A DNA stretch of 64,000 nucleotides from Martensiomyces pterosporus (taxonomy: Eukaryota > Kickxellomycota > Kickxellomycetes > Kickxellales > Kickxellaceae). The position numbers and the translations under genes were made by a program. Positions within the stretch are counted from its first letter, which is position 1; the number at the start of each line of letters is the position of its first letter. Shown here piece by piece: positions 10,509 through 20,244 of the stretch. The stretch is from assembly GCA_025201845.1 (NCBI GenBank), contig MU603945.1:105577-169576 (forward strand), given 5' to 3'. The notes under the pieces are model-generated. The model searched no databases. It worked only from the letters and a program-made list of their open reading frames with translations, and had not been told where the DNA came from.

Positions 10509-11023
10509 TGCCCACTGCCTGTGTATGTGTATGTGTTCCAAGTATAGCCAAGCTTCAAGGAGTGCGCACAATAGAAGAAATAGAGCGCTGGAATAAATCA
10601 ATCGAAAGTAGAATGGAATGCAGAGGGAAGCGGAAGAAGGGAGGATGTGACAGCTGGCCAAGCAACCACACTTCTTCAGCGAGGCTGCATTAGTCGTGTT
10701 ACCGTGACTTGGCTGCATCATCCTATGGCACGAGCCGCCCTCAGCACGCATTCCCCTTCTCCGGCTTGCGCCTGCCTTTGTTTGGTTTGCTTGCTGCCTG
10801 GAAGCCAGCCCTTTTAATCAAAGGCCCAAGGGTGGTCAGTGTAGTGTGCCGTGGGGATCGGTAATCTTAGCCATGCGTGGGACGTAATTCGCTTTTTGGC
10901 AGGAAACGGTGCCCACCCCGCTCCCCCTTTGCAACGCTCTTGCATTCTTGACTCTCCTTTCTCTTTCCATTCTTTACACCCGATTGTCTATCTCTCTCAC
11001 TTGTCGCAGACAGCAACCCAACA
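10509..11023. other. Divergent promoter region
   Basis: Spacer between the MARCH5-like gene (-) and the rhodanese gene (+). It is pyrimidine-rich just upstream of the rhodanese ATG. No coding potential with a recognisable product. Confidence 0.5.
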
Positions 11024-11455
11024 ATGCACCCCGTTCTTCGCCAAGCAGCTCTTCCTCGCACCGCCACCTCCTTCGCCCGGCTGTATGCAACCAAGCCCGA
11101 TGTTTCATTCGACGAGCTCAGGAGAATCATCCACGGTGTCGGCTCCGCCCCGTACAAGCTAATCGACGTGCGCGAGCCCCACGAGGTCGCCGAAGGACGA
11201 GTCCCCACCGCCACAAACATCCCCCTGGGCGAGGTGGCTGCTGCCTTTGCGCTGCCCCCCAGCGAGTTCAAGGCCAAGTACGGGATTGATAAGCCTACAG
11301 CGAAGGAGGAGACGATCTTCTACTGCCGCTCGGGTGTCCGCAGCCAGAAGGCCATCGACCAGGTGGAGAAGGTCGACCCAGAGCTTATCTATCGCAACTA
11401 CCGTGGCTCGTGGCTGAAATACTTTGAGAGCGCTCTCAACAACAAGGCTCTCTGA
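11024..11455 (+). CDS. Mitochondrial single-domain rhodanese (thiosulfate sulfurtransferase)
   Basis: 143 residues. An Arg/Ser/Ala-rich leader (RQAALPRTATSFARLYA) looks like a mitochondrial presequence. The rest is one rhodanese domain: YKLIDVREPHEVAEGRVP, the N-terminal signature, and the active-site loop YCRSGVRS with catalytic Cys at about residue 101. The family transfers sulfane sulfur from thiosulfate to acceptors such as glutathione or cyanide. The size and layout are those of yeast Rdl2/Aim42, a mitochondrial sulfurtransferase. Intronless, with no frameshift. The exact acceptor is unknown. Confidence 0.92.
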   Translation: MHPVLRQAALPRTATSFARLYATKPDVSFDELRRIIHGVGSAPYKLIDVREPHEVAEGRVPTATNIPLGEVAAAFALPPSEFKAKYGIDKPTAKEETIFYCRSGVRSQKAIDQVEKVDPELIYRNYRGSWLKYFESALNNKAL

Positions 11456-11837
11456 GGTCGCTTCCTTCGTTAGTTGTAGCACAGCCTAGCACAGCCTCCT
11501 TTCTTGTTGAGCCGCAGAGCTGTCGTGCTTTCTTGCGCCTGCCACCTTGCTATCTGGGTTTGTGTGGCTGGCACGATAACGGACCTTGATGCAAGTATGG
11601 CGTGACAGAAGCATGTCCAGCGCGAGCGGCCAATCCCGGTGATCTGTGTCTAATCTGTGTAATCAGCGCAACGCGACCACAGCGCGCATCCAAAATACCA
11701 ACATTGCATTTCTATTGCACTGTCGCTTTTGTCCTTTTGCGCGCGCCTTTTCTTCCTTTCCATGAGAATAGTTACTTGTCATTAGTTTGCACTTGCAACA
11801 GTCAGCTCAATTTCAAGCCACATCTCTGCTAACCAAC
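11456..11837. other. Intergenic spacer
   Basis: Tandem spacer between the rhodanese and POLD3 genes. A duplicated CTAGCACAGC-like pair lies just after the rhodanese stop. No gene seen. Confidence 0.45.
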
Positions 11838-13491
11838 ATGGCAAGCGCGAGCGCGAGCGAGGTGCTCGACCTGCTGGTGCTTCAAGAAGCCCAAATTGTC
11901 ACCTACCGTAAACTCAGCCGCGAGCTCCGGGTCCACATCAACATCGCCAAGCGGTAAGCCAAATTGCACATATCGTCCACTGCTACCTGTGTGTGCCTGG
12001 CGCGTCTGTATCTAATGCTTGGAGGTCCAACCAACCTCTTGCCACTATTGTAGGCTGATGCTCGAGTACTACGAGGCGAAGAGGGACTCCTGCCATGCAA
12101 CGTTCTTGCTCACCGGAAGGAGCAAGCAGAAGGACGAATCCAGCGAGGAAGAGGGCTGTGGTGATGGCAGCCGTCAATCACAAGCGCAAGAGGTGCTAGT
12201 GAGGCTGGTTTCTTCAGCCGATTTATCCGAAGCCGAGAAGGAAGTTGAGGGCGCTGCTTATCATATATACTCTGTCGAGCGCAAGTCAGTTGGGGATAAG
12301 AACGCCCTGGTGGTCTCTAATATCTCGACTGGCAGCAACCGCGATATGGCCGACCTGAGTGCTGTGGCGGGAAGCACGTCCTTGGTTCACTCGGACGCCA
12401 AGACATATGCGGCTGTTAAACAGGAAAACAGTACTTCTGTAAAGGCTGAAAAGCAGCCGCGAGTAATTGCAGCTGGCGCCTCTACTTGCGATTCTGATGC
12501 CACAAAGGAGAAGGAGAAGGAGAAGGAGAAGGAGAAGAAAGAGGAAAAAGAAACCGGCAAAGCCAAGTCAACCACGTCGTTCTTTGGTCGTCAACTGAGC
12601 AGGACATCGTCGGCCAAAAAACCAGCCAAAGCACCAAATGCTCAGCAAAAGCCAGCAGATCCTGCGCCGATAGCCACACGTCCAAAGCCAGAGAGGCCCA
12701 AGGAGCCAGAGCATGCAGTGGCCTCCAAATCACGCGAAGTTAAAATCAAGCTGGAGCCGACTGAGAGCGCAGATTCCGATTCCGCTGGAAACTCTGCTAC
12801 TGCAAATCCAGCGCAGCCGCAGTTGCGTGTTGAGGACATGTTTGACGACGACGACGACTTCGAGGATGCATCTAACAAGCCCACAATCAGTGGCGATGAG
12901 CGAGAGCCAGAGCCAGAGTCCAGCACACCTGCAGCAAATGCGGACTCACAAGATAGCAGCAGTATGGATGTCGATGCTACTGCAAATCCAGCGCAGCCGC
13001 AGTTGCGTGTTGAGGACATGTTTGACGACGACGACGACTTCGAGGATGCATCTAACAAGCCCACAATCAGTGGCGATGAGCCAGAGCCAGAGCGAGAGCC
13101 AGAGCCAGAGTCCAGCACACCTGCAGCAAATGCGGACTCACAAGATAGCAGCAGTATGGATGTCGAACCAAGCCCCGCCAGCAATGAGAGCAACCCCCCT
13201 GTGGAGGTTTCCGAATCGCAGGCAGGCGAGCGTCGCAGGGTTCGCAAGCGCAGAAAGGTCAGCAAGATCAAACACACAAAGAACAAGCGCGGCATGCTGG
13301 TCACCCAGACCGTTGACGAGTGGGAGTCGTACTCGGAATCCGATTCAGAGCCCGAAATCAAGCCAAGGAAGGCAAATATGGACAAGAAGCCAGAGGAGCA
13401 CGAGTCTACGGGGTCCAAGCGGTCTGCTGGCAAAAACAAGAAATCTGGGCAGCAGCAGCAGTCTCTGCTCAGCTTCTTTGGGAAGAAGTAG
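11838..13491 (+). CDS. POLD3: DNA polymerase delta subunit 3 (POLD3/Cdc27) (two exons)
   Basis: Exon 1 is 11838-11953, the intron 11954-12053 (GTAAGC...TAG) and exon 2 is 12054-13491, giving 517 residues. The N-terminus (QIVTYRKLSRELRVHINIAKRLMLEYY) matches the start of the Cdc27/POLD3 winged-helix domain that binds the second polymerase delta subunit. The rest is low-complexity, acidic and Lys/Glu-rich. The extreme C-terminus QQSLLSFFGKK is a textbook PCNA-interacting (PIP) box, Q-x-x-L-x-x-F-F, at the position it holds in family members. An earlier TTSFFGRQLSRT is a weaker PIP-like patch. A block of about 60 residues beginning ATANPAQPQLRVEDMF is tandemly duplicated. The N-terminal domain is shorter than in yeast or human proteins. 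Confidence 0.85.
12795..13166 (+). repeat. 180-bp tandem duplication inside POLD3
   Basis: Copy 1 (about 12795-12974) and copy 2 (about 12975-13166) are almost identical in nucleotide sequence. Copy 2 carries a 12-bp insertion in the GAGCCA-rich part, which adds four Glu/Pro/Arg residues. Both copies keep the reading frame and encode RVEDMFDDDDDFEDASNKP followed by SSTPAANADSQDSSSMDV. Confidence 0.95.
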
Positions 13492-13775
13492 CCCGTAATT
13501 TGCGTGCAATATATAGTAAATGCGACCCTGCAGCATCCCGGAATATCCATTTGAATAATGATTGTACAAGAAATATGAGATCAGGCAAGAGATGCTGGAA
13601 ATGCGTGGAAAATATGAACAAGAGAGGCATCGGGTGTGTGCGGGACTTGACAGGATAGCAAGCGCACCCACACAGAAGAAAGAGAGTGTGTGGGTGCTAC
13701 CAGTAACAACTAAGCACGCGGTGTGCAGCATGTTGCAGGAATGAACGCCGCGTTTGGCGAGCCATGCCAAGAGAG

Positions 13776-14201
13776 CTATCTGCCAAATGTGACGGCCTTG
13801 GGATCCAGCGGCAGCCCGGTCTCCGGGTCAATCGCATTCCTCTCCATTAGCTGCTGCTGGCGGATAAGCCTCGCCTTATCGAACGACACGCCCCGGGTTT
13901 CCATGATACGGCGGACCTCGTCAGAGTCCAGTCCTGGCCTGGAATCGCCGCCCTCGATATTTATGCTGATGTCAAAGTTTTGGCTCGACAGACCATCTTC
14001 ATAGTCGCGAGCAAACCCACTGCTGCTGCCGTCATCGCTGGCTCTGCCGCCAAGTATCGGACGGCCTCTGTTTCTGAACCGAGCCAAGCGCATGCTCAGC
14101 CGAGACCGGCCAACAAACAGGCCAAATAGGTACCATAGCGCAAGTATGGTGAGGATGATAAACATCCAGAACACGTAGTCCATCGACGCAAGTGCTGCCA
14201 T
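13776..14201 (-). CDS. UPF0357/DUF2015-family membrane protein
   Basis: 141 residues, intronless. One N-terminal transmembrane helix (FWMFIILTILALWYLFGLF, about residues 11-29) is followed by a basic Arg-rich patch, a flexible acidic segment and a conserved C-terminal block. That block has DSDEVRRIMETRGVSFDKAR, then QQLMERNAIDPETGLPLDPK and ends VTFG. The block matches the pattern of the fungal UPF0357/DUF2015 family (yeast YCL012C type), whose function is unknown. The protein is probably anchored in the endomembrane system with its C-terminus in the cytosol. That topology is inferred from the basic residues after the helix. Confidence 0.8.
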   Translation of the reverse strand: MAALASMDYVFWMFIILTILALWYLFGLFVGRSRLSMRLARFRNRGRPILGGRASDDGSSSGFARDYEDGLSSQNFDISINIEGGDSRPGLDSDEVRRIMETRGVSFDKARLIRQQQLMERNAIDPETGLPLDPKAVTFGR

Positions 14202-14745
14202 AGGAGAAAGCCGTTGTGCTACTTGTATGCGTATTTGTCTGTAGTAGACTGCGAATTTGAGGCTACTGAAATTGCGTGGTTCCGTTAATGTTTAGAGAGC
14301 GAATTGGCCGCGAGCAGGAGGTTGCTTGACGTGGCTGCCGCATCTTGGCAGCAGGTGCAGCGGCAGCGAGAAATCAGTGCGCCCCGCATTCCGCACCCTA
14401 CAGTTTCAGACATCATCACGTGCTGTCAATTTCGATTAAGCCAAGCTGATTTGATCGCAGGCAACCGCAACCCCCTGGCTCTTGAGGCGCCAGCCAATGA
14501 AAACCGCGCGAACCACCTGAGGGCCTGAGCAGCTGTGTGGAGGGGGTATGCTGGCTCGCTCTGGTTTAGCAGCGAAAATTTTCAACAGATTTTTTCCACC
14601 CCACTCAGCCAGCGTCTAAGGGGGGTGGCCCGCTGAAGCGATCTATAGAAAACATTGGCAGCGGCCAACGAGGCATGGGTACCTTCTTTTCTCCTTGCTA
14701 GGACTTTATATTGACCACTTCAAAAGGCCAGAACAAGAAATTACA
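14202..14745. other. Divergent promoter region with E-box and RRPE-like palindrome
   Basis: Lies between the UPF0357 gene (-) and RPS11 (+). It contains CACGTG at 14417-14422 and the perfect palindrome GAAAATTTTC at 14574-14583, followed by pyrimidine tracts. Such motifs are typical of growth-regulated fungal promoters; the regulatory role here is inference. Confidence 0.45.
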
Positions 14746-15912
14746 ATGTCTGAGCAGGTGCGTATTCATAAGCGTTCTCATGTTTGCCTTCGGCAAGTGG
14801 AATTGCGCCCCACGAGGGCCGGCGATTAGGCGAGCAGTCGCTAAGAACACAAAGCACGGCGCACGCGCACACCCGCAAAAGGTGCCGATTTCCACCGCTT
14901 GACGCGCCTGCGCAATCGCGAGAGCACTGGCAGCGGAGCCTTTCCGTGCGGGCGACAGATTGCAGACAGACTCCAATCAGCAAACCAGCCTAGCTGCAGC
15001 AGCAACTTCAGAAAGGAGCGTACTTTGGGAGCGAGTGCGCTTGAGGGCTTTTGTTGTTCTCGTGCTTCTGTGCCTTTGCCGTACACCAGCACTGCAACTG
15101 GAATCGCACTGAAAATATGCCGGCTGGCGTCTCGATTAGTGGACAAGTGGCAGCTTGTGTGTGCTGTGCGCGTGCTTATTTTCTTGCTGGGTCCTCTTCC
15201 TTTGGTGTGCTTTGCGCCTCCGTCCCCCTATTTACAGTGAGGCACAGCCGGCAGCAAAAGTTTTGCTGTTTCTGGAGAGCCGACTGCTCCCGCCTGTTGC
15301 GTCCTCCAACAGTCTTCTGCAGATGTGCGGCGCTGTTCTTTGAAGCAGAACGGTCCCGGCCAGCAAGCCCACAAGCTTGGTTGAAGCCCTTGCATATCAT
15401 CTGTCGCTCTGTCATATTACTGACTGCCCACGCTTGCCATCTACCCCTTGCAGCTATCTTTGTAGACTGAGCGTTCGTTCCAGAAGCAGGATGCTGTCTT
15501 CCTTAACGCCAAGAGCGTGAGCAAGAAGAACTCCCGCTGGTACAAGGATATTGGTCTTGGCTACAAGACCCCCACCGAGGCCATCGAGGGTACCTACATC
15601 GACAAGAAGTGCCCCTTCACTGGCAACGTCAGCATTCGCGGCCGCATTCTCACCGGTGTTGTTGTCTCGACCAAGATGAAGCGCACCATCATCGTCCGTC
15701 GTGACTACCTCCACTACATCCCCAAGTACAACCGTTACGAGAAGCGCCACAAGAACCTCGCTGCTCACCTCTCCCCCGCCTTCATTGGTGTTGAGGCCGG
15801 TGACATTGTCACTGTTGGTCAGTGCCGTCCCCTCTCCAAGACTGTCCGCTTCAACGTCATCAAGCACCAGAAGAAGGTCGTCAAGGGCTCCAAGCAGTTC
15901 CAGAAGTTCTAA
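14746..15912 (+). CDS. RPS11: 40S ribosomal protein S11 (uS17), 12-nt first exon
   Basis: Exon 1 is only 14746-14757 (Met-Ser-Glu-Gln). A long intron of about 708 nt runs 14758-15465 (GTGCGT...TAG), and exon 2 is 15466-15912. The join gives 152 residues. The protein starts [12 protein letters not shown] and has the S17/S11 core with [34 protein letters not shown] and [20 protein letters not shown]. It is an rRNA-binding protein of the small subunit, next to the platform. An intron right after the first few codons is common in fungal ribosomal protein genes. A Met 51 bp into exon 2 could be mistaken for the start, but it would drop the conserved N-terminus. Confidence 0.93.
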
Positions 15913-16319
15913 GTTTGCCATTGAGAGGTACATCCTTTCCCCAGCACTCGCTCCGTGAGGTCTGGGACAGCTTTGCTTTTTCGTGTGCCGACTTTTTTCA
16001 TCTTCCAAAAGCGGATCCATTGTATCCTTTCCTTTTCTCGCTTGAGCAAACAAGAGTAAAAGTGTGATCCCTTATTTGCTTCTGGCCAAACCTGGCACTC
16101 CTGTATTCAGGCTGCTTGTCAAGCAAAACGCCCTAGCTGTCTGGCCTGGATCCTCTTCTGCGTGCAACACCTGCGAAATGCACATGTGTGAGATGTTTGT
16201 GTAGGTATGGTCGGGAAACTGTATGTGCAAAAGGCATGCCATAGAAACTAACTGGAAGGAGAATGATGCAGTATCGGCAGGAGAGAGGCAAAGAGACGGC
16301 GGCAGCACAGCATGGCGCT
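15913..16319. other. Convergent 3' spacer
   Basis: Holds the 3' ends of RPS11 (+) and ADA2 (-). No gene or notable repeat seen. Confidence 0.45.
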
Positions 16320-18060
16320 CTACTCTCGCTTCACGCTGTGGTCAGCCACGCTCTCTGCAGTGGCAGTGGCGGCAGTACTCATGCTCAAGGTGCCGTTGCT
16401 GTTATTGATGCTGCCAGCGGCCATGACAGCAGCGTATACGCCATCTCGCCCAGGCGCCTTGATCCACCCGTTCTCAACAAAGAAGTCATACAGCCTACTC
16501 GTTTTGTTGACGTCGATCTTGACCAACTCGCGCGCTTGCCGCCGCTTGAGATGCCCCGTACGCGCATACTCTGCCAACAGCGTCTCCTTAACGACAAGAT
16601 AAGGGCGCGGGAAAATGCGCAAGTGCGAGCATAGCTGCTGCTCGCTTGGCGAGAGCAATTCGATACCATCCGCGCCTTCGATGTCCAGTGGGTTGGCTGG
16701 CTTGCGTGCTTGGTGCTTTGCCGCCACGGCAGCGGGCTCCGGCACCGTCTCTCGCACAGTACGCGTAGCAACGATCTTTTGCAGACGCTCGAGCAAATGG
16801 GCGCTGTCGCGTAGCGTATTTGCCCTGCGCGATAGCCGCTGTGATCTCTCGGCCTCGTACTGCGCGCCGTCTTCCATGCTGGTAATCCCGTTCCGCCGCC
16901 AGTCCTGCAGTTGTGCAATGCGCTGCCTCAGTGCGTGCTCGTTCAGCAGGCCGGCAGAGAGCTCGTTGAAGTCGTCTCCAGTCTGCATGCGCGCAAACAC
17001 CTTGCATCTGTTCAGCAGATCGCGCTCATCCTTCGGCCGCTTCTTCTCAGCTGCCTGGTTCTTGCGGTACTCCAGTAGGCTGCGATCGAATATGAGGTTC
17101 TTCCGTTCAATGCGGCGATCCAACTTGCTGTTGTATATCCTCAGCACGATCAATTTCAGCTCGACCTCTTCGGGCGTATCGTCTTCGTTGATGGCCATGT
17201 CCTTCACAATCTGCTCGGCTTCGTTCTCGTACTCGGTCTCAAATTCCAGCCGTCCCGGCATGTACCCAACGATCTCGTGGTTGCTGGGCTGTGAAGAGAG
17301 CACCTTGATTTTGCTCGGGGTCGATTGCTTGAGCCTCTTTTCCGGATGATTGCGTGCAAATTTGTTATCAAATTGCTTGTGCATGTCGGGCAGTGGCCAT
17401 GTATCCGACGCGACATAGACGTCCTTGTAGTGCTGCTCGCACTCCTCTTTGGTCTTTGTCCCCACATGCTCTGCCGCATCCTTCCAGTTGCCCATGCCGA
17501 ATTGCCGCAGCCCGTCGATGAGAAGCAGCTCCTCGTCTGCGGACCAGTCCTCTGTGAATATCGGGAACCTGTGCCGCGTCTATGTCCATGCGGAAACGCA
17601 GCTTACCGGATAGTTAGCAATTGGGAAAGGGCAATATAAGCGGCATCTCTGGTGGTGCGTTATATACTGCTTGCTTACCACAACACGGTATGGATGGTCG
17701 TTCCTATGTGCGCCGAGCTCAATCCCCTTGGAGAAACACGTTGTGCACAGATCAAACTCGGGGCACTCGTTGCAGCTAATGCGCACGCTGTCAGTCACAT
17801 TCGCCTGGCAGTTGTCGCAATGAAACTTTTGTCCAACTATGCACAGAATATCAGCAGGGGGAGATGTTGGCACACGTTAGTAGATGACGAGCTGCGTGCT
17901 GTCAGACAATCGCTCGTTCGGTACGGCTGATAGCAGTGGCTGCAACACAGCCAATAAGTGCTTTGCTGTGTGTTCCGCCAGCGTCTAAATTGAAGAATTG
18001 CAGCGCACCTTCATCGCCAGGCAGTGCTGCCTGACCTCGCTTTTTGCCAGCCTCCGCCAT
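16320..18060 (-). CDS. ADA2: Transcriptional adaptor ADA2 (three exons)
   Basis: Exons are 18009-18060, 17679-17836 and 16320-17579; introns are 17837-18008 and 17580-17678, both GT-AG. The product is 489 residues. After a short leader comes a ZZ zinc finger (about 18-68): CDNCQANVTDSVRISC, then CPEFDLCTTCF and HPYRV. A SANT/Myb domain follows (about 77-125): WSADEELLLIDGLRQFGMGNW with KTKEECEQHY. The middle has the ADA2 helical region (GYMPGRLEFETEYENEAE) and the C-terminus a SWIRM domain. ADA2 recruits and stimulates the Gcn5 acetyltransferase in SAGA and ADA complexes. Length is close to the yeast protein. Phases agree at both junctions. Confidence 0.94.
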
Positions 18061-18638
18061 TTTCTCACGCGCAAAACTCGGAGCTGCTGGTCGCTTAGTA
18101 TATACACAAACAGCGCTTTCGCTCAGGGATAAAATAATAATAAAGAGGGACACAAGAACCGACGCTAGTGTGCAGCTCGGAGGGCGTTTATAAACAAAGG
18201 GAACTAACAGACTACAAGGGAATTGGTGCTGCCAAAACACGCTGTTTGCATATACAGCAAAGCCGGAAGTCGCGGCGCCGCGATTCAGAATAAATAAAGA
18301 AATATGTGGAGACGAGCATGGGGCGAAAGCGAGCAGCAGGAGCTTGCGGCACACAGTTCGAATATCCACGCACATGCACACTGCGGCACGACGCCTGTGG
18401 CCTCAAATGGGTGGCTCCACAAGCGCCAAGGGACGGGGCACGAGTGTGCTTGATTCCCACAATCAAATTAACTGCTGGTGCAGAGCCAAGCACACATCCC
18501 AATATCGCCACAGCTCTGGCTGCTTCATTGTGGTTCCCTCCCAGCTGCTTGCCCACTTACAAATAGTCCTGCTCTTCGGTGCCATACACTACCTCATTAA
18601 CACCACCCACTCCACGTTCATAGCAGAGCACAGTCAGC
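18061..18638. other. Divergent promoter region
   Basis: Spacer between ADA2 (-) and the Dim1 gene (+). It includes an AT-rich stretch near 18125-18145 and 18288-18303. No gene seen. Confidence 0.45.
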
Positions 18639-19067
18639 ATGTCCTACTTTTTACCGCATCTGACAAACGGCTGGCAAGTGGACCAGGCGATCCTGTCCGA
18701 GGAGGACCGCGTAGTGCTGATACGGTTCGGACATGACTGGGACGAGCAGTGCATGATCATGGACGAGACGCTGTACCGGGTGGCCGACAAGCTGAAGAAC
18801 TTTGCGGTTGTCTACCTGGTGGATATCACCGAGGTACCTGACTTCAACACAATGTATGAGCTGTACGACCCATGCACGCTCATGTTTTTCTACCGCAACA
18901 AGCACATGATGATCGACTTGGGTACGGGTAACAACAATAAGATCAATTGGGCAATAGAGGACCAGCAGGAGCTCATTGATCTGACCGAGATTGTGTTCAG
19001 GGGTGCTCGTAAGGGCAAGGGCCTGGTTGTCTCGCCAAAGGACTATTCGACAAAGTACAAGTACTGA
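18639..19067 (+). CDS. DIB1: U5 snRNP thioredoxin-fold protein Dim1/TXNL4A
   Basis: 142 residues and intronless, exactly the family length. The sequence is almost invariant across eukaryotes: MSYFLPHLTNGWQVDQAI, VLIRFGHDWDEQCMIMDE, VYLVDITEVPDFNTMYELYD and the MFFYRNKHMMIDLGTGNNNK stretch all fit. The protein has a thioredoxin fold without a redox CXXC pair and is a core component of the U4/U6.U5 tri-snRNP, needed for pre-mRNA splicing. Its presence fits the intron density of the neighbouring genes. Confidence 0.97.
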   Translation: MSYFLPHLTNGWQVDQAILSEEDRVVLIRFGHDWDEQCMIMDETLYRVADKLKNFAVVYLVDITEVPDFNTMYELYDPCTLMFFYRNKHMMIDLGTGNNNKINWAIEDQQELIDLTEIVFRGARKGKGLVVSPKDYSTKYKY

Positions 19068-19466
19068 ATGGTCTGGCTGCTGTCGCTGCTGTTTTCATTT
19101 TCAGTGCTGCTATTGAAATATTTTTGCTGAAAACCCAAGCCATAAAAATGCTGATTTGTGCTGCATGTTCAAAAGCCGTGCGGCTGCACCAGCCCGCCTT
19201 TTTGCGAGACACCCGCACTTGTTTATTCCACATCGACGTATTCAGAAAAGACGAGTAGCAAGCATGATATTTACGAAACAAAAGCGGTTGCTTCGAATCT
19301 CAGAGGGAGCATGCCTGGCAGTGCACATCTACATCCAGGAATGCAACGTGGAATGGTTTACTGATGCTGTGTTTCAAGTAAGGCTCGCTGTGATATCTGG
19401 ATGTGCCCAATGCCCTGGAGCCGTGCGGAAATGAGGGCTGAGCCATACATCTGGCCTGTATGCGTA
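19068..19466. other. Intergenic region
   Basis: Follows the Dim1 gene. A TTCGAATC string near 19292 resembles a tRNA B box but no cloverleaf could be built around it. No gene is supported. Confidence 0.4.
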
Positions 19467-19981
19467 TTATGCTGGTATCTGTCTGTAGGAGTTGCTGCAA
19501 GCAATCAAACCAAGGCTGCAAACAAAGCTGGCCGAGCTCAGGAGTGGATCCAAAGTTGCCAGCGTACTCAAGAATAGTAAGTCCAGCCCGCACATACGTA
19601 CTAGTAGCTGCTGCATGTTCCACAGGCTGCTAAGCACTTTACTGCTCTGTATTGGTCCATAACTTTCCACCTAAGCTAGGTGCTTTCCAAGTGGCATATT
19701 ATATCGACAAAGCCGATACCAAGGCACATATACTTTTACAAGAGCCATGTGTCAAGGAGGAGGAGGAGGAGAGGCAGGCCACCATGGCCAAGCCAACTCA
19801 CACTGAGGGTCAAAGCGATCAAAGCCTGTTTACTTACAAAGCACTGCGCACCATGAACAGTGTGCTGGTGCTTGTTCCAGAGCCATTCGATGCAAACAAC
19901 AGCATTGCTCTGCCTGGCGCGCTCAGCGTGGACATGGAGGCATCGTTTTAGCACAAAAACCACTGTCTGGTAACCTGCCAT
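19467..19981 (-). CDS. Possible small spliced gene of unknown function
   Basis: A tentative two-exon model: exon 1 at 19838-19981 (ATG, 48 codons), a 167-nt intron at 19671-19837 with a consensus GTAAGT donor and TAG acceptor, and exon 2 at 19467-19670. The join is phase 0 and gives 115 residues, starting MAGYQTVVFVLKRC. Exon 2 is hydrophobic toward its end. I recognise no domain. An alternative exon 1 frame from 19935 also exists, and another reading of exon 2 is open. The gene could be a noncoding transcript or chance. Confidence 0.28.
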
Positions 19982-20244
19982 TTGGAGGGCAGGTCGGGCT
20001 TTGAAGCCAAGCCAGTGCGCCCGATCAGCCCAAGACAAGGCATACTGTTGCTGTTTGCAGTATATTTTTCTTGTCGCTCCGGCTTGCAATTAACCCCATT
20101 CACCTTTTTCGCTTTCAGTTTGCTTTTTTACTTTTTTATTTTCGCCTTTATCTTTCTCGTCATTCTTACTCCTTGTTATTCGCTTCCCACATTCCGATTC
20201 CTTGTTTTTTTTGTTGCTGCTTCATGCAAGAGCGAGAGTGAGAA

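Noticed and set aside
19288..19302. TTCGAATC resembling a tRNA B box
   Set aside because: No acceptor stem, D arm or anticodon arm could be formed around it.
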